From Fodinibius sp036381435 (lineage in GTDB: Bacteria > Bacteroidota > Rhodothermia > Balneolales > Balneolaceae), in contig DASVCW010000015.1 in NCBI GenBank assembly GCA_036381435.1, positions 1-26,172 of the forward strand: a stretch of 26,172 nt of DNA, written 5' to 3'. The notes below the pieces were generated by a model. The model was not told where the DNA came from. It ran no database searches and worked only from the letters and a program-made list of their open reading frames with translations. Positions within the stretch are counted from its first letter, which is position 1; every line of letters starts with the position of its first letter. This document shows, piece by piece, positions 8,102 to 16,500 of this stretch. Made by a program: the position numbers and the translations under genes.

Positions 8102-8532
8102 CCAAAAGAAGATCGTCGAATTATTAAATATGCGAGCAAAAATATAACGAAGCCGACTGACACCATAACGGCACCACTTCGGCTAATAAAATCAGCCAGT
8201 TCTGTTTTTTTTGTTTTAAGAAGCAGCTTTGTTTGCTCCCAGTGCACAAGCCGGCTTCCGGCGAGGTACACCAGTAATAAACTCCAAAGACTGAACAGGA
8301 GTTCAATCCACGAGAAAGGGATGAATGAAAGTACAAACCCGGGCAGGGCGAACAACAGGTAATATTTCAGAATGGTGATGAACAGCCGCGGCGGCTTCTG
8401 CTGATTTGCAGCACGGGTTAAAAATGCTTCACCCTGCTGCTTTTTTATAATAAGCCGGAGGCCCGCACCGATCAATAAGAAACCCAGTACTATATAGTAA
8501 ATGAGAAACCATTTAGCGGAGAAATCCTCCAT
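8098..8532 (-). CDS. Small integral membrane protein, unknown function
   Basis: I do not recognise a named family. The 144 residues hold about four hydrophobic segments: 8-28 (FLIYYIVLGFLLIGAGLRLI), about 50-68, 74-92 and 118-138. A basic loop lies after the first segment and another, KTKKTE, before the last, so it is an inner-membrane protein. Its stop overlaps the exonuclease start by 4 bases and its own start lies 14 bases after the terC-like stop, so it sits inside a tight minus-strand run. That context links it to metal export or DNA repair only by position. Possibly it is a membrane partner of the TerC-like protein. Confidence 0.75.
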   Translation of the reverse strand: MEDFSAKWFLIYYIVLGFLLIGAGLRLIIKKQQGEAFLTRAANQQKPPRLFITILKYYLLFALPGFVLSFIPFSWIELLFSLWSLLLVYLAGSRLVHWEQTKLLLKTKKTELADFISRSGAVMVSVGFVIFLLAYLIIRRSSFG

Positions 8533-8546
8533 AAAGAACAGTTACT

Positions 8547-9497
8547 TTATTCCCCCTTTTTAACGGATTCTTCAACATCATCGGGCGCATCCTCAGGGTT
8601 CATGATAGATGCTATAACTGATGTCGCCAACGCAAGCACAATGAAACCCAGTGCGTACGGTGTCGGGACGTGATAAAATTCTGAAATCAACATTTTTATA
8701 CCCACAAACACCAGGATGGCAGAAAGTGCATAGTGCAGGTAGTGGAATAATTTCATCACGCCGGAAAGGGAAAAGTAAAGAGCACGGAGCCCCAGGATAG
8801 CAAAGGCATTAGAGCTGAAAACGATAAACTGATCGGTAGTAATGGCTAAAATGGCGGGAATGGAATCAAGAGCGAAAACGATATCGGTTGTTTCAATCAT
8901 GATTAACACAATGAACATGGGAGTAGCGACTAAGCGGCCTGACTGACGTATAAAAAAGTTATCGCCGTGATACTCATTCGTTACCGGAAACATTTTTCGA
9001 GCTAACTTCAGAAGCGGATTTTGCTCGGGATGTATTTCTTTATCTTTTTCTCTGGCAAGTTTAATACCGGTATAGACCAGAAAAGTACCGAAGATATAAA
9101 TAAGCCAATGGAAGCGTTCAAGCAGGGCCGCACCGGCGAAAATAAACGCGAAACGGAACACAAGCGCCCCGAAAATCCCCCAAAAAAGTACTTTATGCTG
9201 ATATTTGGGATCTACCTTGAAATAGGTGAATACCAACAGGAAGACAAAAATATTATCTACTGAAAGTGAATATTCAATAAGGTAACCGGCGTAATAATCG
9301 AGAGCGGTATCGGCTCCCATATAATAATAAACGCCCACTCCGAAAAGCAGTGAAAGGGTGATCCATACGCCGGTCCAGGTCAATGATTCTTTAATGCTTA
9401 TCTCATGCGACTCACGGTTAAAAACAACCAGGTCAACGACGAGCATGGCAAATATGAAAAGGGTAAAAAGTGTCCAAAGCAGCAGTGAATGTTCCAC
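8547..9497 (-). CDS. TerC/Alx family membrane protein, probable Mn2+ exporter
   Basis: This 316-residue polytopic protein has about nine hydrophobic segments. TerC signatures are visible: EYSLSVDNIFVF (about residues 74-85) and, later, TDIVFALDSIPAILAIT followed by SNAFAILGLRALYF. The buried acidic residues in the VDN and ALDS motifs are the conserved metal-path residues. Family members (Alx, MeeY/TerC) export manganese or load it onto exported proteins, and some relatives confer tellurite resistance. It is the first gene of the minus-strand run that continues into a small membrane protein, the exonuclease and the ligase. The 310-base upstream region contains strong hairpins, but I could not fit them to the yybP-ykoY manganese riboswitch. 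The short C-terminal tail (ASIMNPEDAPDDVEES) is acidic. Confidence 0.92.
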   Translation of the reverse strand: MEHSLLLWTLFTLFIFAMLVVDLVVFNRESHEISIKESLTWTGVWITLSLLFGVGVYYYMGADTALDYYAGYLIEYSLSVDNIFVFLLVFTYFKVDPKYQHKVLFWGIFGALVFRFAFIFAGAALLERFHWLIYIFGTFLVYTGIKLAREKDKEIHPEQNPLLKLARKMFPVTNEYHGDNFFIRQSGRLVATPMFIVLIMIETTDIVFALDSIPAILAITTDQFIVFSSNAFAILGLRALYFSLSGVMKLFHYLHYALSAILVFVGIKMLISEFYHVPTPYALGFIVLALATSVIASIMNPEDAPDDVEESVKKGE

Positions 9498-9807
9498 AGA
9501 AATGGTAAATTTTTGCAGTTAAAAAATAGGGTTCAAAAGTAGCCAACCTTTTACAAAAATACTAAGTATTCTTGTAATATTTATTCTTTGAGAGCACAGA
9601 CATTTTAAAACCGTTAAAATGGTTCCTCTTTGCTATTATCTCGTTAACCGTGAATTAATTCACGGGTTAACGAAAATGAATGACTGGCCTACAAACTATT
9701 TTACTGGTTACGTCACTCCGGGGCGTAACCTTAAGGAGCTTGTCGTGTGTCTCCTGTCTTTCGTTCCGCCGCGGAGCGAGCGGAACGAGTAAACGGTGAG
9801 GAGCCAA
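9498..9807. other. Gene-free spacer between oxyR-like and terC-like genes
   Basis: This 310-base stretch shows no coding frame. Its left third is AT-rich and should contain the terC-like promoter on the minus strand. The right half (9642-9788) contains three consecutive hairpins, listed separately. The minus-strand reading after the oxyR-like stop shows no T-run terminator. Confidence 0.6.
9642..9788. repeat. Structured intergenic element with three consecutive hairpins
   Basis: Hairpin 1, 9642-9672: CGTTAACCGTGAA pairs with TTCACGGGTTAACG, with one bulged G. Hairpin 2, 9706-9730: GGTTACG (9706-9712) pairs with CGTAACC (9724-9730). Hairpin 3, 9761-9788: TCGTTCCGC (9761-9769) pairs with GCGGAACGA (9780-9788). 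The GC-rich third hairpin contrasts with the AT-rich surroundings. None is followed by a T run on either strand, so these are not ordinary terminators. The element may be a dispersed repeat or a structured leader. Confidence 0.75.
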
Positions 9808-10746
9808 TTATTCTACTAAAACTCCTTTATTTTCCTCTTTAAGCTCAGCGGGGATAGCCGCCATAATCTCAGCTTTAAAAGCTTGAATAATGTTTTTCTT
9901 GAGATGTTCTCTGCCATAAACCATTCGCACTTTGCGCCGCGGTACGGGGTCTTCAAAAAAGCGGAGATATGCCTTTGAACACTGTTCATCAATTTGATCT
10001 TTGGCAAGATAGGGAAGCAGCGTCATTCCGAAATCCTGCTCCACGAGCTGCTTTAGCGTCTCAAGGTTACCGCTTTCAAACTCTATCTTTGGATCGGCAA
10101 GTTTATCTTTTCTAAACTTCTTGCAAAGCTTTACCGCCTGATCGCGAAAACAATGCCCTTCATTAAGTAACCACAGGTTCGTTATTTCCAGATCGTCCAT
10201 CGAAAGCACCTCCTTTTCTGAGAGCGGGTGCGACTTTGAAACATAGCCGAGAAAAGGTTCATAGTACAAATCTTCTTCGAAAACATTTCCGCGATCAACC
10301 GGGGTGGCGATGATGCCAATATCCAGATAATCCTGATCAAGCAGGTCGAGCAATTCATCAGTCACCACTTCCTCAAAAACCAAACTTACATCCGGATATT
10401 TTTCCCTGAAACTCCGTAGGAACAGCGGCAGTAAGTAAGGCGCTATGGTAGGAATAATCCCAATCCGAAAGGTTCCTCGCGGCCCGTCTTCGGTCATTGA
10501 TGCCAAATCTTCGATGTGTTTAGACTGCTTCAGCAACTCCCGGGCTTCGGCAATGATTTTAGCACCGACTTCTGTAGGCACCACCGGCGATTTAGAACGG
10601 TCAAAAATAGTTATCCCCAGTTCATCTTCCAGTTTATGAATCTGCATGCTAAGCGTCGGCTGGGTGACATATGATTTTTCAGCAGCCGTTGCAAAATGCC
10701 GGTAACGGTCAACAGCGATGATGTAAGAAAGTTGCGTGAGTGTCAT
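9808..10746 (-). CDS. oxyR: OxyR-type peroxide-sensing LysR regulator
   Basis: This 312-residue LysR-family activator has an N-terminal winged helix-turn-helix (residues 1-60: RHFATAAEKSYVTQPTLSMQ) and a periplasmic-binding-like sensor domain. The redox centre matches OxyR exactly: GHCFRDQAVKLC places Cys199 and Cys208 at the same numbers as in E. coli, where peroxide forms the activating disulfide. OxyR normally induces catalase, peroxidase, Dps and Mn-related functions; none of the classic targets is in this window. It is transcribed away from the acylphosphatase gene, sharing a 177-base divergent region. The terC-like gene lies downstream in the same direction after a 310-base structured spacer, so co-transcription is unlikely but a shared Mn/peroxide theme is plausible. 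Confidence 0.93.
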   Translation of the reverse strand: MTLTQLSYIIAVDRYRHFATAAEKSYVTQPTLSMQIHKLEDELGITIFDRSKSPVVPTEVGAKIIAEARELLKQSKHIEDLASMTEDGPRGTFRIGIIPTIAPYLLPLFLRSFREKYPDVSLVFEEVVTDELLDLLDQDYLDIGIIATPVDRGNVFEEDLYYEPFLGYVSKSHPLSEKEVLSMDDLEITNLWLLNEGHCFRDQAVKLCKKFRKDKLADPKIEFESGNLETLKQLVEQDFGMTLLPYLAKDQIDEQCSKAYLRFFEDPVPRRKVRMVYGREHLKKNIIQAFKAEIMAAIPAELKEENKGVLVE

Positions 10747-10923
10747 TCGAAAATAGGGGCTTTAGTGGTGAATATAAGTACTTTCGTCAGTTAGAATTAT
10801 ACGAACTTTATGATTATAAATTGTTTAAAGTTAGAGAATTCCCCAGAGATTACTACATTTGGCAAACAGCAGAACATTTGTCATAATCTAATTTTTTGAA
10901 AAATAACCAAACAACTTAGATAT
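10747..10923. promoter_or_regulatory. Divergent intergenic region oxyR / acylphosphatase
   Basis: The 177-base AT-rich region separates two outward-facing genes, so it must hold promoters for both. I could not pick out a certain -10/-33 pair or a clean OxyR site on either strand. Autoregulation of oxyR from here is expected from the family but is not visible. Confidence 0.45.
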
Positions 10924-11199
10924 ATGCAGCAAGCTCATGTATTTATTGAAGGCAGGGTACAAGGCGTTGGATTTCGTCATTTTGCGCGCGTTAACGCAAA
11001 TGAAGTGGGAGTTTTCGGATGGATAAAAAATCTGCCCGATGGACGTGTAGAAGCCGTCATCGCAGGCCCTATTGATCACATTCGAGAGATGGTAAACCGC
11101 TTTGAACAAGGGCCGGGAGCCAGCCGCGTCGATAATATCGACGTAGAGGTAGAAGAGGCAGATCAAAGTTATGATGAGTTCGAAGTCCGCTACCACTGA
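10924..11199 (+). CDS. Acylphosphatase
   Basis: This small (91-residue) cytoplasmic enzyme hydrolyses acyl phosphates such as carbamoyl phosphate and 1,3-bisphosphoglycerate. The family signature GRVQGVGFR (10-18) supplies the phosphate-binding loop and catalytic Arg18. GWIKNLPDGRVE (32-43) supplies the catalytic Asn36. Length matches the usual 90-100. The stop TGA shares its last base with the ATG of the next gene (TGATG at 11197-11201), so the two are almost certainly translationally coupled. Start ATG 10924 is the first in frame; no strong Shine-Dalgarno is seen. Confidence 0.95.
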   Translation: MQQAHVFIEGRVQGVGFRHFARVNANEVGVFGWIKNLPDGRVEAVIAGPIDHIREMVNRFEQGPGASRVDNIDVEVEEADQSYDEFEVRYH

Positions 11200-11735
11200 T
11201 GCGCTGTTTTGTTGCCGTCCCATTTCTAGAAACGGTTAAACAGCAGCTGGGCGTTTTACAAGAGCCGGTCAAAGGCTTGCGATGGCAAAAGATAAACCAG
11301 CTGCACATCACTCTAAAATTCCTGGGTGATGTCTCTGAGGATAAAGTTAAAGCCTTGCAAACAGAATTCAGCAAAATCAAAATGCCTGCCTTTTCTTTAT
11401 CCCTGCAAGGGCTGGGTTACTTCCCCAAGGGGAAAAGGCCTCGTGTGTTATGGGCAGGGGTTGAGGAAAATCAATCGCTGCGAAAATTAAGAGATAAAGT
11501 AGAAGGTATTTGTGTTTCTGCGGGATTCAAAGCTGGTGCTCGTCCCTTTATGCCGCATATCACACTGGCAAGGGTGAAGGGAGCTTCCGGGGACGAAGTT
11601 GAGTCACTCATCACACGGAATCAACAGCTTAAGATTCACGATATACCGGTTGATGAATTTGTGCTCTACGAGAGTAAGCTGCACTCTATGGGAGCTGAGC
11701 ATATCAGGTTGAAGAGTTTTGGGCTGGGAGAGTGA
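11199..11735 (+). CDS. thpR: RNA 2',3'-cyclic phosphodiesterase (2H family)
   Basis: The 178-residue protein belongs to the 2H phosphoesterase superfamily (LigT/ThpR), which opens 2',3'-cyclic phosphates on RNA ends and, in the reverse direction, joins 2'-5' tRNA half-molecules. Both HxT motifs are intact: LHITLKF (His36, Thr38) and PHITLARV (His120, Thr122). The N-terminus MRCFVAVPF is typical of the family. It overlaps the acylphosphatase stop by one base. It converges with the Crp/Fnr-type gene, with 26 bases between the stops and no clear terminator. The physiological substrate is uncertain for the whole family. Confidence 0.93.
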   Translation: MRCFVAVPFLETVKQQLGVLQEPVKGLRWQKINQLHITLKFLGDVSEDKVKALQTEFSKIKMPAFSLSLQGLGYFPKGKRPRVLWAGVEENQSLRKLRDKVEGICVSAGFKAGARPFMPHITLARVKGASGDEVESLITRNQQLKIHDIPVDEFVLYESKLHSMGAEHIRLKSFGLGE

Positions 11736-11761
11736 AAGTGGGAGAACAATATCCTCAGTTT

Positions 11762-12382
11762 TCAACTTTTCAATTTTATCAATCCCCGCTGAAGTTCTAC
11801 TAAGCCCATATTTTCCAGGTTCTTAAGTAATCTGGAAATTACCACCCTTGTTGTGCCTAATTCATTAGCCAGCTCCTGATGGGTAAGTTTTACTGTTTTG
11901 GTACACTGTCTGTCGGAATAGTTCTTCAGATAATTCTGGAGACGCTGATCAATTTTTCTAAAACTTATTTCATTCAGTGTAAACAGCAGCTCGGTATACC
12001 GGTTCATAAAAGTGTTAATGACAAATGAGTTCCAGGTATGAAACTCTTTTTGCCAATCCCGTACTTTTGCAGTCGGGATCATTAACAACTCTGACTTTTT
12101 TTCTGTAACAGCATTTACCTTGCTGACGGCATCTCCGAAGCAGGCCACCAGCGACATCATACAGGTTTCGCCCGGATTGATATAATACAGTAATATCTCT
12201 CTGTCAAGATCATAATCACGCCGGAAGACCCGGATAGAACCTTTTAAGAGCAGAGGAATAACTTGCATAAAAGTACCTTCTTGAACAATGCTTTTATCCT
12301 TATCGACATCTACAATGCTGCAAAGTGCTTCTATTTCAGCTTTTAATTTATCTTCTAACGGTAAATGCTGTATTCTGTTCAT
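11762..12382 (-). CDS. Crp/Fnr family transcriptional regulator
   Basis: An N-terminal cyclic-nucleotide-binding-like beta-roll (about 1-120, with GSIRVFRRDYDLDREILLYY and NPGETCMMSL) is followed by a winged HTH. The recognition segment is LTHQELANELGTTRVVISR, leading into LLKNLENMGLVEL. The layout fits Bacteroidota-type Crp/Fnr regulators that respond to redox or small molecules. No N-terminal CxxC cluster for an Fnr-type Fe-S centre is present; isolated Cys residues remain. I chose ATG 12382 (206 aa). A GTG at 12409 would add nine residues but overlaps the DsrE-like gene, and the ATG leaves a natural 4-base gap. It is the last gene of a VOC, DsrE-like, regulator run, so it may control that operon. 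The effector is unknown. Confidence 0.88.
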   Translation of the reverse strand: MNRIQHLPLEDKLKAEIEALCSIVDVDKDKSIVQEGTFMQVIPLLLKGSIRVFRRDYDLDREILLYYINPGETCMMSLVACFGDAVSKVNAVTEKKSELLMIPTAKVRDWQKEFHTWNSFVINTFMNRYTELLFTLNEISFRKIDQRLQNYLKNYSDRQCTKTVKLTHQELANELGTTRVVISRLLKNLENMGLVELQRGLIKLKS

Positions 12383-12386
12383 GTAT

Positions 12387-12857
12387 TTAGTAGACAAACA
12401 TTTTATCACTTTTCATAGCTAAACGTAGCAAAACTTCCGGACTTGCAAACTCAACATTTTTTTCGGCCAAATCATCCGCTGTAAGCCCCCTCGATTTACT
12501 CGACATGCCTGAGAGGTAAAAGTCGCATCCTGCTTTTGCCAGTACATCATAATGTTCCTTTAATTTACCTGTTCCCAGGCCGGCAAGATTATTTAATACA
12601 TCATTTCTCATAAGCTGAACGGCATCCCCCGCAAGAAAGAGCGTCACATTGTGCCCGTCTTCAACAGCGGTTCGTGCAACCAGAAAAGCCAGTGCAGCAA
12701 CGGTTGGGTTTTCAGGCCCCTGGCTGAGATGGATCAGAATAGTTGGCTTATCATTCATAGCATAGTCATTTTGGTTGAATTTTGGAAAAAGGATAAACGG
12801 CAGCGTGCAGAAAAGAAGCAAAGCTGTTCGAGTCTTGAACTTATCTGATGTTTTCAT
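12387..12857 (-). CDS. DsrE-like protein with N-terminal hydrophobic leader
   Basis: The core from about residue 34 (MNDKPTILIHLSQGPENPT) to the C-terminus matches the DsrE/DsrF-like Rossmann fold. It includes the AGCDFYLSGMSSKSRGL segment, where DsrE relatives carry the sulfur-handling cysteine, here a single Cys. Before it is a signal-like leader (KTRTALLLFCTLPFILFP), so the protein is probably exported or membrane-tethered, unlike the classic cytoplasmic DsrE. I chose ATG 12857 (156 aa) because the longer frame from 12899 overlaps the VOC gene. A start at Met34 (12758) would give a cytoplasmic form, and the sequence alone does not decide. It lies 20 bases after the VOC gene and 4 bases before the regulator. 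A role in sulfur or thiol handling is family-based inference. Confidence 0.8.
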   Translation of the reverse strand: MKTSDKFKTRTALLLFCTLPFILFPKFNQNDYAMNDKPTILIHLSQGPENPTVAALAFLVARTAVEDGHNVTLFLAGDAVQLMRNDVLNNLAGLGTGKLKEHYDVLAKAGCDFYLSGMSSKSRGLTADDLAEKNVEFASPEVLLRLAMKSDKMFVY

Positions 12858-12877
12858 CTTGAAAAGTAGTTTTAGGG

Positions 12878-13264
12878 TTAAACCATATAATATTCCCATG
12901 AAATGCGATCAGGGTCTTTAAAAGCGATGTAATCTTTATCGAGGACTTCATCGTGCTTTATTCCTGTATTCTCAATTCCGTTATGGGCTAAGGCTTGCGA
13001 AACCTTTTCGAGATCCTCTCTGCTTTCACATCCTAATGCCAAATGGTCAAGGCCTGTCCGGTAAGGATCAAACCGGTCGCCATCAGAAGTGCTTTTGTCA
13101 GGTCCGAGTATAGCAATAGGAGTGTTTCCGGCTTGAAATATGCAGAGTCCCGGCTTTTCCAGGATTTGTTTAAAACCCAATGTATTCACATAAAAACGTT
13201 TTGATCGTTCGTAGTTAGTCGTACGCAGTGCCAAATGATGAATTCCGGGTGTTCGAATGTCCAT
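12878..13264 (-). CDS. VOC family (glyoxalase/dioxygenase-like) protein
   Basis: This 128-residue protein with two beta-alpha-beta-beta-beta halves belongs to the vicinal oxygen chelate fold. Metal-site candidates are His in GIHHLALRT near the N-terminus, His in TGLDHLALG mid-chain, and Glu in RISWEYYMV at the end, giving the usual His-His-Glu set. Typical wording also includes SKRFYVNTLGFK and IAFKDPDRI. The substrate cannot be read; lyases, dioxygenases and thiol-adduct enzymes share this fold. I chose ATG 13264 (MDIRTPGIHH), because the upstream 30 in-frame residues from 13354 look unlike the family and run into the promoter region. It is the first gene of the VOC, DsrE-like, Crp/Fnr run. 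Confidence 0.88.
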   Translation of the reverse strand: MDIRTPGIHHLALRTTNYERSKRFYVNTLGFKQILEKPGLCIFQAGNTPIAILGPDKSTSDGDRFDPYRTGLDHLALGCESREDLEKVSQALAHNGIENTGIKHDEVLDKDYIAFKDPDRISWEYYMV

Positions 13265-13579
13265 AATCTTAAATTTAAGGTTAGAAGTTAAAGGCAGTGA
13301 AATCATACTACCCGGAATAAAGTTAACAGTCCTTGCGGCTAATGACGGTAACATTTGTTACATAAATCATAATTTTTAAAAAAAAATTTCCTTTTGTTTT
13401 TTCAATCAATGTTAAAGGTTAACTGATCCTTCGTGTACCTTTGAGCTTCTTTGCGAATCTTTGTGGTATAGTTTTCATCAAGCCTTAATTGTATTACAAA
13501 AACTTCAACTTCCCCTTAATTTTTTGACAAAGGAATCGTATCATTCTTTTCACACCAGATACAAAGCCAGGGACTTTAA
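13265..13579. other. Divergent spacer upstream of dnaE and the VOC gene
   Basis: This 315-base gene-free region must hold promoters for both outward genes. It contains a poly-A/T tract near 13375-13400 and a quasi-repetitive stretch at about 13430-13465 in which CTTCGTG, CCTTTGAG, CTTTGCG and CTTTGTGG follow each other. The word TACCTTTG (13436-13443) fits the Bacteroidota -7 consensus TAnnTTTG, but no matching TTG lies at the usual distance, so I do not call a promoter. Confidence 0.5.
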
Positions 13580-16500
13580 ATGAACTTTTCGCATCTCCAC
13601 TGCCACACACAATTTAGTATGCTCGATGGTGCCGCAAGCATCAGTCAGCTCATCAAAAAATCGAAAAAATATGAAATGCCGGGAATCGCTATTACGGATC
13701 ACGGTAACATGTTTGGGGTGCCGCAGTTTGTAAATGAAGCTAAAAAAGAGGGCGTAAAACCTGTTATCGGTTGTGAATTTTACATTACCCCATCGGGGAT
13801 GGACAACCGAAAAGACCGGACCCGTTATCACCAGGTATTGCTGGCAAAAAACATGACCGGTTATAAAAACTTGTCCAAGCTTTGTTCGATGGGCTATACC
13901 GGCGGACTTTATTACAAACCGCGCATCGACAAGCAAACACTGGCCGAGCACGCCGAAGGACTGATTGCCACCACCTGCTGCCTGGCGAGTGAAATCAACC
14001 AGACGATTATTAAGGAGGGAGAAGCTGAAGCGCGCGAAATTTTTGAGTGGTATCTGAATCTTTTTGGAGATGATTACTATATCGAGCTTCAGCGGCACGG
14101 GCTGAACGATCAGGACCGTTGCAACGAGGTGCTGGTGAAATGGGCGAAAGAGTTTAACGTGAAAATGATCGCCACTAACGATTGCCATTATGTAGAGAAA
14201 GAAGACTCCGAGGCCCACGATATTTTGTTGGCGCTGCAGACTAATGCCGACATCAACGATCCCAAACGGTTTCGATTTACGGATGATAATAACAATCTGA
14301 ATACCGATTTTTATCTGAAAACTCCGGAAGAAATGAAGGAGTTGTTCAGCGATCTGCCTTCAGCTGTTGATAATACCAGTGAAATCATCGAAAAGGTTGA
14401 TGATATTAACCTGAGTTCTGAGCTCCTTCTTCCACACTATCACATTCCTGATGAGTTTAGTTCGATGGATGATTACCTGAAGGCGCTTACTTTCAGAGGT
14501 GCGAAGAAGCGGTACGGGGAAATTACTCAGGCTGTCACTGAGCGCATTGAGCAGGAATTGGGTATCATCAAAAAAATGGGGTTTGCCGGCTACTTTTTGA
14601 TTGTGCAGGACTTTACTACTGAAGCCCGAAAACGAAATGTATTTGTAGGACCGGGGCGCGGTTCGGCGGCGGGCTCGATTGTGGCTTACTGTTTAGGCAT
14701 CATCAACATCGATCCGCTGAAACATGATCTGCTATTTGAGCGCTTTTTGAACCCCGAGCGGGTAAGTCCTCCGGATATTGATATCGATTTTGACGATCAC
14801 GGCCGGCAGGAGGTAATTGACTATGTGGTTGATGAATACGGTCGCAGCAATGTGGCTCAGATCGTTACTTACGGTACAATGAAAGCCAAAACAGCGATCC
14901 GCGATGTGGGGCGAGTGCTCGGGGTGCCGCTCCAGGAAGTGAATCGTATCACGAAGTTATTCCCCGATCATCCCGGCCTTAACACCTTCGATAAGGTGCT
15001 GGATAAATCGAGAAACTCGGAAACAGCTGATGAACTTCAGCAGCTATTTGAGCATCCCGATCCGCAGGTTCAAAAGATGATGCGTTTCGCCCGGACGCTG
15101 GAAGGCTCGGCTCGTCAGACCGGAATCCATGCCGCGGGTGTGATCATCGCACCGGGTGAAATCAGCAATTATGTGCCGGTAGCACTTTCAAAGGACAAGG
15201 AGCTTATCACTCAGTACGACGGGCCTAATGCCGAGGACTGTGGACTGTTGAAGATGGACTTCCTCGGTCTGAAAACCCTTTCCATTCTTAAAACGTCGAT
15301 TGAATTTGTTGAAGAGAACCATGGCATTCGCTATGATCTGGATGAACTGCCGGAGCATGATGAAAAGACTTTCGAGCTGTATCAAAAAGGAAATACCATC
15401 GGTACCTTCCAGTTTGAGTCCGACGGAATGCGCAAGTATCTCAAGCAGCTAAAGCCCACTTCGCTTGATGACTTGATTGCTATGAACGCGCTTTATCGTC
15501 CGGGTCCCATGCAGTTCATCCCTGAGTACATCGACCGAAAGCACGGGCGCAGTAAAGTGGAATATCCGCACCCCGATCTGGAAGAGCTTTTGAAACCGAC
15601 TTACGGTATCATGATTTACCAGGAGCAGATTATGAAGGCGGCCCAGAAAATTGCCAATTATTCGCTGGGTGAAGCGGACTTGCTCCGTCGTGCGATGGGT
15701 AAGAAGAAGCGCAAGGTGATGGCCGAGCAGCGCGAGATCTTCACCCGAAAAGCGATTGATAATGGCGTTTCGGAGAAAAAGGCAGAGGAACTTTTTGATA
15801 TTATGGCCGAGTTTGCGAACTACGGCTTTAACAAATCGCACTCGGCGGCCTATTCGGTGGTGGCATATCAAACAGCTTTCTTTAAGGCCAATTATCCCGC
15901 TGAGTATATGGCCGCGGTGCTCAGCCACAATATGGGCGATATCGACAAAGTCTCCAAGTTTATTGAGGAGTGCTATCAGAACGGAATGAAGGTTGATCCG
16001 CCAAATATCAATACGGGTGCCGGTAAGTTTGTGGCGGTGGACGGGCGCATTCAGTATGGCATGGAGGCGATTAAAGGTGTGGGGTCTAATGCAGTGGCCG
16101 AACTGGTAAAAGAGCGGAAAGCAAACGGAAAATTTGAATCTATTTACGATTTTGCCCGTCGCGTTGATTCCCGCGTCTGTAATAAGCGTACTCTTGAAAG
16201 CCTGATTCAGGCCGGAGCGTTCGATACACTGAATTCAAATCGCCGGCAGCTGCTGCAAAATATTGAGATCGTGATCAGTTACGGAGCACGAGTGCAGGAG
16301 ATGGAAAACTCCGATCAGTCAGACCTGTTTGGGGATGGCAGCGGAAGTGCATCAGCGATTGATGAGCCTAAATTTGAGCCGGTGAAAAACTGGTCGAATA
16401 TTGAACGGCTCAACAAAGAGCGCGAGCTTATTGGTTTTTATTTGAGCGGTCACCCGTTAAATAAATATCGCGAAGATGTCGAGATGTTCTGTTCTCATTC

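Noticed and set aside
7937..8362. Plus-strand 141-codon frame across the exonuclease/membrane-protein junction
   Set aside because: Antisense to two well-supported genes; no domain, no start signal.
9498..9807. yybP-ykoY manganese riboswitch upstream of terC
   Set aside because: Hairpins are present but I could not find the conserved loop sequences on the minus strand; needs an Infernal scan.
12383..12409. Longer Crp/Fnr start at GTG 12409
   Set aside because: Would overlap the DsrE-like gene and adds nine unconserved-looking residues; ATG 12382 fits better.
13265..13354. Longer VOC start at 13354
   Set aside because: The extra residues are unlike the family, which normally begins shortly before the GIHHLAL strand.
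13550..14218. Minus-strand 222-codon frame opposite dnaE
   Set aside because: Lies fully antisense to the strongly conserved PHP domain of dnaE and has no recognisable domain.
15449..15928. Minus-strand 159-codon frame opposite dnaE
   Set aside because: Antisense shadow of the polymerase fingers region.
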